Notes: a model not told the origin generated them from the sequence alone. A stretch of 64,000 nt of DNA from Lysinibacillus xylanilyticus (GCF_001183605.1 NZ_LFXJ01000005.1:496001-560000); one strand, 5' to 3'; shown: positions 1 to 8,125, counted from the first letter of the stretch. Numbers and translations: made by a program.

Positions 1-2
1 CG

Positions 3-353
3 ATTACTTCTATTGTAGGTGCGGCTTATACATCCGTTTCATTTATTCGCTCATTCCACCCTAGCATTGAGAAATATCATAATTGGGTGATTATAGCATT
101 CATCGTCATTTCAACAACAACTTTTGCCTTGGTTGGAAAGCCTGTTAATGTGTTAATTTTGGTAGGTGCATTAAATGCACTGATTTTACCATTATCACTT
201 GGCATTATGTTAGTCGCTGCACACAAAAAGGATATTGTAGGTACATATAAGCATCCACGTTGGTTAACTGTAACTGGAGCAATTGTAGTTGTTATTATGG
301 GATATCTCAGCATTAATACATTTATTGAAGAAATTCCAAAAATTTTTAGTTAA
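3..353 (+). CDS. ycsG: NRAMP-family divalent metal/proton symporter, C-terminal part (YcsG-like)
   Basis: The frame is open from the left edge of the window, so the N-terminus is missing and only about 116 residues are present. The visible part holds three hydrophobic segments, with GKPVN followed by a long membrane helix rich in Leu/Val/Ala, and a last helix ending in a short polar tail. This is the texture of the last helices of NRAMP-like (Mn/Mg or other cation) transporters. The identification rests mainly on context: the next gene is ycsI, and ycsG-ycsI are adjacent in Bacillus subtilis next to the kip/oxoprolinase genes. Location is the cytoplasmic membrane. The substrate cannot be read from this fragment. 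Confidence 0.7.
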   Translation: MTSIVGAAYTSVSFIRSFHPSIEKYHNWVIIAFIVISTTTFALVGKPVNVLILVGALNALILPLSLGIMLVAAHKKDIVGTYKHPRWLTVTGAIVVVIMGYLSINTFIEEIPKIFS

Positions 354-363
354 TCTAACATCC

Positions 364-395
364 AACCATCCATGAGCATCTTTTCATGGATGGTT
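364..395. repeat. Perfect 12-bp inverted repeat between ycsG and ycsI
   Basis: The arms at 364-375 and 384-395 are perfect reverse complements around an 8-nt loop. The right arm plus two bases reads ATGGATGGTTAA, the same core as the direct repeats around the MocR-type gene at 1478. It lacks a U-tract, so it is a poor intrinsic terminator. It ends 8 nt before the ycsI ribosome site. Confidence 0.7.
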
Positions 396-415
396 AATTT
401 ATAAGGAGTGAATTG

Positions 416-1210
416 ATGATGACAACATATAGTGCTTTAGAGCCGAATGAAATCCGTAAACTAATTCGCAATCAAGAAATTTCTGGACCAACTTCTGGCA
501 TGTCGATTGGGTTTACACAAGCAAATTTAGTGATTTTGAAGAAGGAGCATGCCTTTGACTTTCTACTATTCTGTCAGCGAAATCCAAAGCCATGCCCATT
601 ATTAGACGTGACTGAACCTGGATCATTTATACCTTCAAAAATTGCTAAAAATGCAGATATTCGCAAGGACATTCCAAAATATCGTATTTATCGGGATGGT
701 ATTTTAACTGAAGAAGTATTAGATATTACAGATTATTGGGAAGAGGATATGGTAGGTTTTTTAATAGGGTGTAGCTTTACATTTGAAACACCTCTTCTTG
801 AAGCAGGTATTCCAATAAGACATATTCAAGAAAACTGTAATGTACCAATGTATAAAACAAATATCGCGTGTGAAAAAGCAGGTGTATTTGAAGGACCAAC
901 TGTTGTCAGTATGCGCCCTATGACACCAGAGGATGCGATTCGTGCAATCCAAATTACTTCGCGTTTCCCAAATGTACACGGTGCACCAATTCATATTGGT
1001 AGTCCGGAACAAATAGGTATTAAGGATATTTCAAAACCAGATTTCGGTGATGCCGTGTCCATTAAGCCAGGGGAAGTACCAGTATTTTGGGCTTGTGGCG
1101 TAACCCCTCAGGCAGTAGCAATGGAAAGTAAACCTTCTATTATAATTACCCATGCACCGGGTCATATGCTAATCACTGATATAAAGGAAACAAGTTTGAG
1201 CATACTTTAA
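416..1210 (+). CDS. ycsI: YcsI-type putative hydro-lyase (DUF1445 / D-glutamate cyclase-like family)
   Basis: The product is about 264 residues, the normal length of the family. It starts with an S/L/E-P-x-E-I-R-K-L-I-R segment, followed by the family block G-x-x-x-G-F-T-Q-A-N near residues 30-42. Later come conserved patches CSFTFE (near 120), the NVPMYKTN block (near 145) and a C-terminal ACGVTPQ / [11 protein letters not shown] segment. Family members are annotated as putative hydro-lyases, and mammalian relatives are D-glutamate cyclases. In Bacillus the gene sits beside 5-oxoprolinase genes, which suggests pyroglutamate or D-glutamate chemistry, but none of those genes is visible here. 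AAGGAG at 403-408 is 7 nt before the ATG at 416; a TTG at 413 is possible. It follows ycsG by 62 nt across the inverted repeat, probably in the same transcript. Confidence 0.85.
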   Translation: MMTTYSALEPNEIRKLIRNQEISGPTSGMSIGFTQANLVILKKEHAFDFLLFCQRNPKPCPLLDVTEPGSFIPSKIAKNADIRKDIPKYRIYRDGILTEEVLDITDYWEEDMVGFLIGCSFTFETPLLEAGIPIRHIQENCNVPMYKTNIACEKAGVFEGPTVVSMRPMTPEDAIRAIQITSRFPNVHGAPIHIGSPEQIGIKDISKPDFGDAVSIKPGEVPVFWACGVTPQAVAMESKPSIIITHAPGHMLITDIKETSLSIL

Positions 1211-1290
1211 GGTATGTTCGAAGGCATCTATTTATTTTCTTCATATGTAAACGTCATGAGGTTGTGACAAAACCAATTTCTGAAATCTAA

Positions 1291-1340
1291 AAAGCTGGTG
1301 AAATTTTACGACGTGTAAAATTTCACCAGCTTTGATTTTT
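1291..1340 (+). terminator. Strong intrinsic terminator after ycsI
   Basis: Two perfect 19-nt arms (1291-1309 and 1315-1333) enclose a 5-nt loop, followed by GATTTTT. It ends the ycsG-ycsI transcript and separates it from the MocR-type gene. Confidence 0.9.
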
Positions 1341-1341
1341 T

Positions 1342-1379
1342 AAGTGGATGGCTAAAATGACATTGAAGTGGATGGTTAA
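1342..1379 (+). promoter_or_regulatory. Two direct repeats of AAGTGGATGG(C/T)TAA, 24 bp apart
   Basis: Copies lie at 1342-1355 and 1366-1379, same strand and same helical face spacing class (24 bp). They end right at the -35 of a candidate promoter (TTACAA 1380-1385, 17 bp, TATAAT 1403-1408) for the MocR-type gene. Direct repeats next to a MocR gene are the classic operator form of this regulator class, so these are inferred to be its binding sites for autoregulation. Confidence 0.65.
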
Positions 1380-1408
1380 TTACAATTGAAATAATATTAA
1401 TATATAAT
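1380..1408 (+). promoter_or_regulatory. Candidate sigma-A promoter of the MocR-type gene
   Basis: TTACAA and TATAAT are separated by 17 bp. The -35 directly follows the second direct repeat, so a bound regulator would touch RNA polymerase. The start codon at 1478 is about 65 nt downstream of the likely start point. Confidence 0.5.
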
Positions 1409-1477
1409 CTTTTATCAGGAATAACATTACTAAAAGAAGAAAGTGCCAATTTGAAGGAAATAATGAGGTGAGTATAT

Positions 1478-2908
1478 ATGGATTGGAAACCTGATAGAAA
1501 AGCGAAAAAGGCTATCTATAAACAACTCGCAGAATATATTGAAAAGGGAATTGCTGATGGTACTTTTCCAGCTGATAAACCATTGCCATCAGAGAGATAT
1601 TTAGCTAGTGCATTAAATTTAAATAGAAGTACTGTCGTTAATGCATATGACGAATTAGAATCGATCGGGCTAATTGAAAGAAATAGAGGAAGTGGTACTA
1701 CCATTAGTAAAGATATATGGGGTTTAACAAAAAAACGGATTCCTAGCTGGAATAGGTATATTGAGGCGGGTTCTTTTTTACCTAGTCAACCTGTAACGCA
1801 AAAAATAAGAAAAGAAGCAGTTGAACATACATTAATAAATTTAGCTTCCGGTGAATTGTCAGAAGAACTTTTCCCAAAAAGATTTTTAAGCGAGATAACT
1901 TCAACACGTTCTTATATTGGAAGCCTAGGATACGATCATCCACAGGGGAATGAAATCCTTAGAAATACCATTACAAAACACGTAAAAAAAAGTCGGGGAA
2001 TCGAAACTAATCCTTCTTCAATACTTATAACATCAGGAGCGCAACAAGCATTACATTTAATTGTACAATGTTTGTTAAAGCCTGGAGATGCAATAGCAAT
2101 AGAAGATCCTTCTTACAATTATAATCTTCCAATTTTCAAATCGGTAGGTATACAAGTACATTATTTACCTGTCGATAAGGATGGAATGAACCCAGAAGAT
2201 TTGCAGTCATTATATAAAAAACACCGAATTAAAATGATTTTTTTAAATCCATATTTTCAAAATCCAACGGGCTCCTCATTAAATAGAAAGAAAAAAGAGG
2301 CGATTTTAGACATTTCCTCAAAGCTTGGAATTCCAGTGGTAGAAGATGATCCTTATAGTTTAACAGCCTTTTCAGGAGAGAAAATCTCTACCCTTAAATC
2401 AATGGATAGAAATGGAAACGTATTATACATTAGTTCCTTGTCCAAAATTGTTGCATCAGGATTAAGAATAGGGTGGATTATTGGCCCAACATCGGTTATT
2501 GAAAGATTATCCGATGCGAAACAACAAATCGACTTCGGTCATTCTAGCTATACACAATGGATAGCGAATGATTTTTTAGAATCAGAAAATTTTCATATTC
2601 ATATAAAAAGTTTAATTAAGGAATTAGAAAAAAGGAGAGATAAAATTATAAAAAGCCTTGATACTTATTTAAAAAATCTGGTGGAATATTCTATTCCTCA
2701 AGGTGGTATTCATATATGGTGTAAAATACTAAAAAATTATAATGAAATACAATTGCTTGAAGAATCCATTAAAAGAGGCGTCATTTATGCTCCTGGTTCT
2801 ACATTGGGATCCAAAGATGGTTTTGTTCGTTTTACTTTCGCAAAGGAAGATGAAGATTCAATAGATGAAGGAATCAAAAGGTTTGCAGAAGCTCTTAATA
2901 GTATATAG
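1478..2908 (+). CDS. MocR/GabR-type PLP-dependent transcriptional regulator
   Basis: The 476-residue protein has the MocR length. Residues about 8-80 form a GntR-type winged helix (KPLPSERYLASALNLNRSTV, then YDELESIGLIERNRGSG). Residues about 115-475 form a fold-type I aminotransferase domain: ITSGAQQALHL near 190, the DPSYNY patch near 212, LNPYFQNPTG near 259, EDDPY near 289, and the PLP-lysine motif SSLSKIVASGLRIGW near 322-336. The catalytic lysine and the arginine two turns later are present, so PLP binding looks intact. The start ATG has GAGGTG 8 nt upstream. The target is unknown: no aminotransferase, GABA or pyridoxine gene is adjacent. The direct-repeat array upstream, downstream (before yfmQ) and inside the ycsI leader suggests it controls itself and those neighbours. 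Confidence 0.9.
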   Translation: MDWKPDRKAKKAIYKQLAEYIEKGIADGTFPADKPLPSERYLASALNLNRSTVVNAYDELESIGLIERNRGSGTTISKDIWGLTKKRIPSWNRYIEAGSFLPSQPVTQKIRKEAVEHTLINLASGELSEELFPKRFLSEITSTRSYIGSLGYDHPQGNEILRNTITKHVKKSRGIETNPSSILITSGAQQALHLIVQCLLKPGDAIAIEDPSYNYNLPIFKSVGIQVHYLPVDKDGMNPEDLQSLYKKHRIKMIFLNPYFQNPTGSSLNRKKKEAILDISSKLGIPVVEDDPYSLTAFSGEKISTLKSMDRNGNVLYISSLSKIVASGLRIGWIIGPTSVIERLSDAKQQIDFGHSSYTQWIANDFLESENFHIHIKSLIKELEKRRDKIIKSLDTYLKNLVEYSIPQGGIHIWCKILKNYNEIQLLEESIKRGVIYAPGSTLGSKDGFVRFTFAKEDEDSIDEGIKRFAEALNSI

Positions 2909-2910
2909 AC

Positions 2911-3020
2911 AATTGGATGGTTAAAAATATTTATTCCTTAGATAAATGGATGGTCAAAAAAGCATCCAAGTGGATGGTTATAAAAAATATAAATCCCTTA
3001 TCATAGAGAGGTGGATGATA
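2911..3020 (+). promoter_or_regulatory. Second array of GGATGGTTA-type direct repeats before yfmQ
   Basis: Copies start at 2911 (AATTGGATGGTTAA), 2944 (AAATGGATGGTCAA) and 2968 (AAGTGGATGGTTAT), with a weaker one near 3009-3020 (AGGTGGATGATA). Start-to-start spacings are 33, 24 and about 41 bp. A TATAAT at 3019-3024 without a recognisable -35 follows, as expected for an activator-dependent promoter. The same motif lies upstream of the MocR-type gene. Confidence 0.6.
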
Positions 3021-3130
3021 TAATATCGATATAGCTTAATTACTATTTTTTTTCGAAACAATGTGCAATGTAGGTAATATAATAGTAATTGCTATTAAAA
3101 TGATAAAATTTTTGAAAGAGTTGGTATGGT

Positions 3131-3577
3131 ATGACAACAGGTTTGATTATTACGGTAGTGATTGGATCTATTATTAAATTGTTAATGAGCCCTCCCAGTA
3201 TAGCTGTGGCATGGGTGGTAAGTAAATTTGAACTTCATAAAAAACTTGATTCAAAAGATGTTACGGTAACTTTTAATGGAAATAATTTAGAAGAGGAAGA
3301 AAAAAATAGATTTACAGACTATTTTAATAAATCTTCATTTTTGAAAAAAAACTATATATTTCCAGGTAATGAAAAATTATTTTTACAGCCAGAGACTAAT
3401 GTTACTCCATTTATCATGAACGTAAAAAGAGGCAAAAAAGATGTTAATTTCTTTGTTTTTAGTTACGACAATCGCGTTGATGTAGTCAAGAAGTACAAGA
3501 AGAAGGTTGTTTCATATAGTATTAGTTCTGAACATCTACAAAATTTCACCGTTTTAACTTCAAATGCAATCCATTGA
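3131..3577 (+). CDS. yfmQ: YfmQ-family membrane-anchored protein
   Basis: The 148-residue protein has one N-terminal membrane segment (about residues 4-30, TTGLIITVVIGSIIKLL then PPSIAVAWVVSKFEL) and a polar C-terminal domain with DVTVTFNG, an E/K-rich helix and a DYFNKSSFLKKNYIFPG block. That order matches the B. subtilis YfmQ family, whose function is unknown. The ribosome site is weak (GAGTTGGT). It sits downstream of the direct-repeat array, so it is the best candidate target of the MocR-type regulator besides the regulator itself. It ends at a hairpin (3598-3645). Confidence 0.7.
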   Translation: MTTGLIITVVIGSIIKLLMSPPSIAVAWVVSKFELHKKLDSKDVTVTFNGNNLEEEEKNRFTDYFNKSSFLKKNYIFPGNEKLFLQPETNVTPFIMNVKRGKKDVNFFVFSYDNRVDVVKKYKKKVVSYSISSEHLQNFTVLTSNAIH

Positions 3578-3597
3578 AAAAAGGTTTTCGAAATATT

Positions 3598-3645
3598 AGG
3601 GATTCGGTCGAGGCTTCGTTCACTGACTTAGAATCCCTTTTTTAT
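3598..3645 (+). terminator. Probable terminator after yfmQ
   Basis: AGGGATTC (3598-3605) pairs with GAATCCCT (3631-3638), followed by a run of T. The loop is long (25 nt) and may contain a second small stem. Confidence 0.55.
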
Positions 3646-3715
3646 TACCCTGAAAATTACTTGATTTTAGGACCGCAATTATCTTCCAATTCAATTGAAT
3701 ATGGAGGATTTTTTT

Positions 3716-3889
3716 ATGACCAAAAAGTCGGAATTATATTGCTACTCATCACGTTGGCCAAAAGTCGATTCAGGGCGCAATTATGCGGAGGCATATCGCA
3801 AGTTGTGTATTTCTTTTTTTAAAGAGACAGATGACATGTGCCGGATATGCCAAATTGGGTTGACGTCAATAGGTATTCTTGTAGTTTAG
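3716..3889 (+). CDS. Possible small protein, 57 residues, unknown
   Basis: An ATG at 3716 is preceded by GGAGG (3703-3707) at good spacing. The frame reads 57 residues with a YCYSSRWPKVDSGRNY start, three further cysteines and a hydrophobic end. I do not recognise the family. A real gene is plausible because of the ribosome site, but composition is neutral and it could be the relic of a longer protein. It is followed by a terminator shared with rocA. Confidence 0.35.
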   Translation: MTKKSELYCYSSRWPKVDSGRNYAEAYRKLCISFFKETDDMCRICQIGLTSIGILVV

Positions 3890-3905
3890 AGTTTGTTTCA
3901 ATATA

Positions 3906-3937
3906 AAACCCGAAGCTTAATCGCTTCGGGTTTAATG
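3906..3937. terminator. Bidirectional terminator between the small ORF and rocA
   Basis: Perfect 11-nt arms (3906-3916, 3923-3933; AAACCCGAAGC) around a 6-nt loop, with T-rich flanks on both sides. It can end transcripts from both directions. Confidence 0.8.
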
Positions 3938-3987
3938 ATAATCTATCTAAATAAACAAGACTTTATTTCAGTTATAATTTCTATGTT

Positions 3988-5532
3988 TTATAAAAACTCA
4001 GAAGTTGTTTTTGCTTGCATGTGTAATTGTAAATAGTCTGGACCGCCTGCTTTTGAGTCAGTACCTGACATGTTGAAGCCACCGAATGGTTGGTAACCTA
4101 CGATTGCACCAGTACAGCCACGGTTGAAGTATAAGTTACCTACATGGAAATCTTCACGTGCTTTTTCTTGGTTCATACGATTATTTGTAATAACGGCACC
4201 TGTTAAACCGTATTCAGTATCGTTTGCAATATCAATTGCTTGATCGAAATCTTTAGCTTTTGTAATAGCTACAACTGGTCCAAAGATTTCTTCTTTCATA
4301 ACACGCGCAGAAGGCTCTACGTCTGCAAATACTGTTGGTTGAACGAAGTAACCAACTGAATCATCAGCTGTACCACCTGCAACAAGGCGACCTTCTCCTT
4401 TACCAATTTCAATGTACTCTGTCACTTTATTGAATGCCGCTTGGTCAATAACTGTTGCCATGAAATTGTTGAAGTCTGATGGATCACCAACTGTTAACGT
4501 GTTAGTAAGCTCAATTACACGATTAACAACTGTGTCATATACATCTTCAACAATAACAGCACGAGAACATGCTGAACATTTTTGACCTGAGAAGCCAAAT
4601 GCTGATTTTACGATAGATTGTGCCGCAAGCTCTAGGTCTGCTTCTTTATCAACAACGATTGTATCTTTACCGCCCATTTCAGCGATAACACGTTTAATCC
4701 AAATTTGACCGTCGTTTAATACAGATGCACGTTGGTTAATACGTAAACCTACATCACGAGATCCAGTGAAGCTGATGAAGCGTGTTTTTGGATGATCAAC
4801 TAAGTAGTCACCTACTTCAGCACCTGATCCTGGTACAAAGTTCACAGCACCTGCTGGAAGACCTGCTTGCTCTAACACTTCGATAAATTTATAAGCAACT
4901 ACAGGTGTTGTTGAAGCTGGTTTTAATAATACAGTGTTACCTGTTACTAAAGCTGCAACCGTTGTCCCTGCCATAATAGCGAATGGGAAGTTCCATGGTG
5001 AAATAACAATACCAATACCTAGTGGAATATAGTCATAACGGTTATATTCACCAGGACGGCTTTCTACAGGTTGACCGTTTTTAATACGTAGCATTTGACG
5101 ACCATAGTATTCTAAGAAATCAATTGCTTCTGCAGTATCTGCATCAGCTTCAGCCCACGGTTTACCTGCTTCTTTTGTTAAAAGTGCAGAGAACTCGTGT
5201 TTACGACGACGGATAATCGCCGCTGCTTTGAATAGTACGTCTGCACGAATAGCTGGATCTACTTTTTTCCAAGTTTTGAATGTTTCGTCTGCAGCTTGCA
5301 TTGCTTTTTCAGCTAGTTCTTTGTTTGCTTTTGATACGCGGCCAATTACTTCTGTTTTCTTTGCCGGATTATATGAAACGATTTTATCTTCTGTAGTAAT
5401 ACGTTCTCCACCGATAATTAGTGGGTAGTCTTGACCTAAATAACTCTCTACTTTATTTAATGCTTCTAAATATGCGTTGTAATTTGCCTCTTGAGTAAAA
5501 TCTGTGAATGGTTCGTGTTTGTATGTAATCAT
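3988..5532 (-). CDS. rocA: L-glutamate gamma-semialdehyde (P5C) dehydrogenase
   Basis: Oxidises glutamate-5-semialdehyde/P5C to glutamate with NAD, the second step of proline and arginine catabolism, in the cytoplasm. The 514-residue length equals that of Bacillus RocA. Visible features: the NAD-binding SPWNFPFAI region near residue 170, the general-base block VIAEMGGKD near 285, the catalytic cysteine in [11 protein letters not shown] near 320, and the EEIFGPVV block near 420. The start at 5532 is set by AGGAGGAAACA just upstream; a longer frame to 5628 has no ribosome site. The gene is divergent from the regulator at 5712 and shares a pathway with putB at 7081. An 8-bp inverted repeat lies 20-46 nt before the start codon. 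Confidence 0.95.
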   Translation of the reverse strand: MITYKHEPFTDFTQEANYNAYLEALNKVESYLGQDYPLIIGGERITTEDKIVSYNPAKKTEVIGRVSKANKELAEKAMQAADETFKTWKKVDPAIRADVLFKAAAIIRRRKHEFSALLTKEAGKPWAEADADTAEAIDFLEYYGRQMLRIKNGQPVESRPGEYNRYDYIPLGIGIVISPWNFPFAIMAGTTVAALVTGNTVLLKPASTTPVVAYKFIEVLEQAGLPAGAVNFVPGSGAEVGDYLVDHPKTRFISFTGSRDVGLRINQRASVLNDGQIWIKRVIAEMGGKDTIVVDKEADLELAAQSIVKSAFGFSGQKCSACSRAVIVEDVYDTVVNRVIELTNTLTVGDPSDFNNFMATVIDQAAFNKVTEYIEIGKGEGRLVAGGTADDSVGYFVQPTVFADVEPSARVMKEEIFGPVVAITKAKDFDQAIDIANDTEYGLTGAVITNNRMNQEKAREDFHVGNLYFNRGCTGAIVGYQPFGGFNMSGTDSKAGGPDYLQLHMQAKTTSEFL

Positions 5533-5551
5533 ATTGTTTCCTCCTGTGAAC

Positions 5552-5578
5552 AATAGTGCCAAATGATTATGCACTATT
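5552..5578. promoter_or_regulatory. Inverted repeat AATAGTGC-N11-GCACTATT in the rocA leader
   Basis: Perfect 8-bp arms at 5552-5559 and 5571-5578, separated by 11 bp, lie just upstream of the rocA ribosome site in the rocA/regulator intergenic region. It is a candidate operator. It contains TTGGCAC on the minus strand, but too near the start codon to be a sigma-54 promoter. Confidence 0.5.
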
Positions 5579-5711
5579 TGGAATATTATTAATTCTATAA
5601 TGCAATATAGCTTGGCATTAATCAACAATAATTTTCACAATTTTTTAATTTTCGTGTTTACCTTTCATACATAATGATAAAATAGGGGGTAGGAGTACAC
5701 AGGAGGACCAG

Positions 5712-7046
5712 ATGGAAAATCATATTTTATTAAATATTTATAAATACGTTATTGAAAAAGGGGATATGGGCATTTGTGTTGTGGATACAGAGGGCAAATT
5801 GCTAATCTATAATAAAAAAATGCGAGAATTAGAAGGTGTGAATGAAGATGAATTCGAGAAGAGGCGAGCACTCGAAATTATCGATTTTGAAACGGAGAAA
5901 AGTGATATTTTTAAAGTTTTAAGCTCTGAATCACCAATCCCCAATGTGAAAAAAACGTATTGGAATAAAAAAAATCAAGAAGTCACCTATATTAGTAATA
6001 TTTATCCATTGCACTATGATGGAGCTTTAGTAGGGGCTGTGGAATTTGCACGAGATATTACACAGCTTGAATATATGATGTACCAACCATTAAGAAGATA
6101 TGGTGCTCCGCTAACCTTTGATATTATTACCGCAGTATCAGAAGTGATGCGAGATGTTATTGAAAAAGCAAAGATTGTGGCATTGAGTCGAATGCCCGCT
6201 GTGTTAGTAGGGGAATCGGGTACAGGTATTGATATGATTGCTGAGGGAATTCATCATGATTTAAGGGTGCAAAACGATCTGTTTATTACATTGATTTGCC
6301 GCAGAGATGAAGACACCATTTTAAAGCAATTTGAAAAAAACATTGCTGGAAAAGAAAATATTACATTTTTCGCTGAACGGATTGAGTATTTATCCATAGC
6401 GGCGCAAAAAAAAATTGTAGAATTGTTTAACAATCATTCGAATCATCAGCATATGCTAATTGCTAGTGTGGGCAAAGACCCGATTGATTTAATTCAAGAA
6501 CAAATGTTATCTAAGGAATTATATCGATTGTTTTCAGGGATTACGATTTATGTACCCCCATTACGAGAGAGAAAAGAAGATATCATGCCGTTTATTGATG
6601 ATTACTTCCAGCGCCATCGTGATAGCTTTGGCTCATCCATTCAGGGGTTATCGGTAGAAGTCGAGGAGATCTTTTTGAAATATGATTGGCCCGGAAATTT
6701 AAAGGAGTTAGAAGTGTTACTTGATGAAATTTCCTCCCTTTTGACTAATGAAACTGTAATAGATTTACATATACTACCGGCTTATTTTAGATGGAAAATC
6801 CAGCAGATTTATGATGATGGGATGGAAGAGAATGCGAATTTATTTATTATTAAAGATCCAAATGATATTCGACCACTTGATGTCTACATGAAAGAGGTGG
6901 AAGAGTATTATATTTCCAAAGCATTAGATTTTCACCAAGGGAATATCTCGAAAACTGCGGCTACATTAGGCATACGGCGACAAAGTTTACAGTATCGTGT
7001 TAAAAACTATAAACTCAATAAAAAGAGCGAAAACATTGATTCATAA
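5712..7046 (+). CDS. PAS / AAA+ / Fis-type regulator with degenerate sigma-54 activator domain
   Basis: The 444-residue protein has an N-terminal PAS domain (about 1-115, GDMGICVVDTEGKLLIYNKK then ...VGAVEFARDIT), a shrunken AAA+ domain (about 140-335) and a C-terminal Fis-type helix-turn-helix (about 375-435, KALDFHQGNISKTAATLGI). In true RocR/NtrC-type activators the Walker A is GESGTGKE; here it reads GESGTGID, with Lys replaced by Ile. The GAFTGA sigma-54 loop is absent, with roughly 20 residues missing. The Walker B, normally LFLDEI, reads FFAERI. The later PLRERKEDI and YDWPGNLKELE blocks are kept. It therefore probably cannot hydrolyse ATP or activate sigma-54 and may act as a ligand-sensing DNA-binding regulator, as TyrR does. 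Position between rocA and putB points to proline or P5C control. The ribosome site is AGGAGG. Confidence 0.85.
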   Translation: MENHILLNIYKYVIEKGDMGICVVDTEGKLLIYNKKMRELEGVNEDEFEKRRALEIIDFETEKSDIFKVLSSESPIPNVKKTYWNKKNQEVTYISNIYPLHYDGALVGAVEFARDITQLEYMMYQPLRRYGAPLTFDIITAVSEVMRDVIEKAKIVALSRMPAVLVGESGTGIDMIAEGIHHDLRVQNDLFITLICRRDEDTILKQFEKNIAGKENITFFAERIEYLSIAAQKKIVELFNNHSNHQHMLIASVGKDPIDLIQEQMLSKELYRLFSGITIYVPPLRERKEDIMPFIDDYFQRHRDSFGSSIQGLSVEVEEIFLKYDWPGNLKELEVLLDEISSLLTNETVIDLHILPAYFRWKIQQIYDDGMEENANLFIIKDPNDIRPLDVYMKEVEEYYISKALDFHQGNISKTAATLGIRRQSLQYRVKNYKLNKKSENIDS

Positions 7047-7060
7047 TGTTTTCGCTTTTT
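7021..7060. terminator. Terminator overlapping the end of the regulator gene
   Basis: Perfect 15-nt arms (7021-7035 and 7043-7057), followed by a T run. The stop codon of the regulator lies in the second arm. It lies between convergent genes and could serve both. Confidence 0.75.
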
Positions 7061-7080
7061 CATTGAGTTTAAGTGTTGAA

Positions 7081-8055
7081 TTATTTGCTTTTTTTAGATA
7101 GTCGACCAAGAGCAAAGGCTGTAACACCTAGGCCGATGGCTGTATTTGTTTTTTTATTAAACACTTGTTTTGTAACAAGTGCTAGATTTTGAGGGCGCTC
7201 TGCTAGACGACGCATGAAATAACCATACCAATCACTACCGAATGGTAAATATGTACAGAAGTTATAGCCTTCTTTCGCTAAGTTATACTGCATATCTTTG
7301 CGGAAGCCATACAACATTTGGAATTCGAATTTATCATTCGGAATATTATGCTTTTTGACAAATTGCTTCACATGATTAATTACATTGTGGTCATGTGTTG
7401 CAATTGATGTGAACTTACCGTTTAGCAAATGTTGCTCGATTAGTTTTAAATAATTGCGGTCAATATCATCTTTTGATTGATAAGCCACATTATCATTTTC
7501 CTTGTAGGCCCCTTTTACGATACGAAGGCGGAAGTTTTTGTATTTCTCAATATTTTCCTCTGATTCAAAGAAGTAAGCTTGAATAACCGTACCCACATTA
7601 TCGTACTCTTGGTGTAGCTTTTCTAGTAAGTCAAATGAGCTATGAAGGCGTGCGTAGTTTTCCATATCGAAATTCACAAAAATATCGTACTTATGTGCAA
7701 GTGCCAAGATTTCTTTTAAATTTTCATAGCAAAAGTCGATATCAATATCTTGACCTAGCTGTGAAGGCTTAAGTGAAATATGTGCATCCAATTGTTCATC
7801 ATGAATAGCTTGAATCACGGCTAAAATCTTTTGTTTCGCTGCTGTTGCCGCGGATTTCTCAAAGACGAATTCTCCAAGATTATCTACTGTACAAGAAATG
7901 TTTGCTTTGTTTAATTCTTTAATCGTTTGAACGACCTCTGGAATTGTTGTACCTGCTACAACGCTTTGTGCGCCCATTCGTAAACCATATCTTTGAGCTG
8001 CGCCATTAAGCATTTGGTTCTCTGATAAGTAGATAAAAAAGTCACGTAATGCCAT
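7081..8055 (-). CDS. putB: Proline dehydrogenase (monofunctional, FAD)
   Basis: Oxidises proline to P5C, passing electrons to the respiratory chain; the product feeds RocA. The 324 residues match the Bacillus PutB/FadM size. Seen in sequence: the TIM-barrel block DAHISLKPSQLG near 90, the FVNFDMENYA block near 125, RLRIVKGAYKE near 178, and the substrate-binding signature YFMRRLAERPQN near 280, with the two arginines and the glutamate. The C-terminus carries a short hydrophobic stretch (IGLGVTAFALG) followed by lysines, possibly a peripheral membrane contact. GGAGGA precedes the start. It is separated from rocA by the regulator gene and has its own promoter. Confidence 0.95.
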   Translation of the reverse strand: MALRDFFIYLSENQMLNGAAQRYGLRMGAQSVVAGTTIPEVVQTIKELNKANISCTVDNLGEFVFEKSAATAAKQKILAVIQAIHDEQLDAHISLKPSQLGQDIDIDFCYENLKEILALAHKYDIFVNFDMENYARLHSSFDLLEKLHQEYDNVGTVIQAYFFESEENIEKYKNFRLRIVKGAYKENDNVAYQSKDDIDRNYLKLIEQHLLNGKFTSIATHDHNVINHVKQFVKKHNIPNDKFEFQMLYGFRKDMQYNLAKEGYNFCTYLPFGSDWYGYFMRRLAERPQNLALVTKQVFNKKTNTAIGLGVTAFALGRLSKKSK

Positions 8056-8095
8056 ATAAAATCCTCCTAAAATAATGAATTTTAATTTCTTGGCG

Positions 8096-8125
8096 ATTAT
8101 AACACTAAAAAAAGAAAACTGTAAA
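8096..8125 (-). promoter_or_regulatory. Candidate sigma-A promoter of putB
   Basis: On the minus strand TTTACA (8120-8125) and TATAAT (8096-8101) are 18 bp apart, about 40 nt upstream of the putB start. This argues for sigma-A, not sigma-54, control. The rest of the 8056-8367 gap is AT-rich and holds nothing else I can identify before the GGGGGAGGG ribosome site near 8340. Confidence 0.55.

Noticed and set aside
3574-3822. 82-codon frame after yfmQ
   Set aside because: It spans the yfmQ terminator hairpin, lacks a ribosome site and overlaps the better-supported small ORF at 3716.
5547-5562. TTGGCAC on the minus strand as a sigma-54 -24 element of rocA
   Set aside because: A start point 24 bp downstream would fall at the start codon, after the ribosome site, and the -12 GC is missing.
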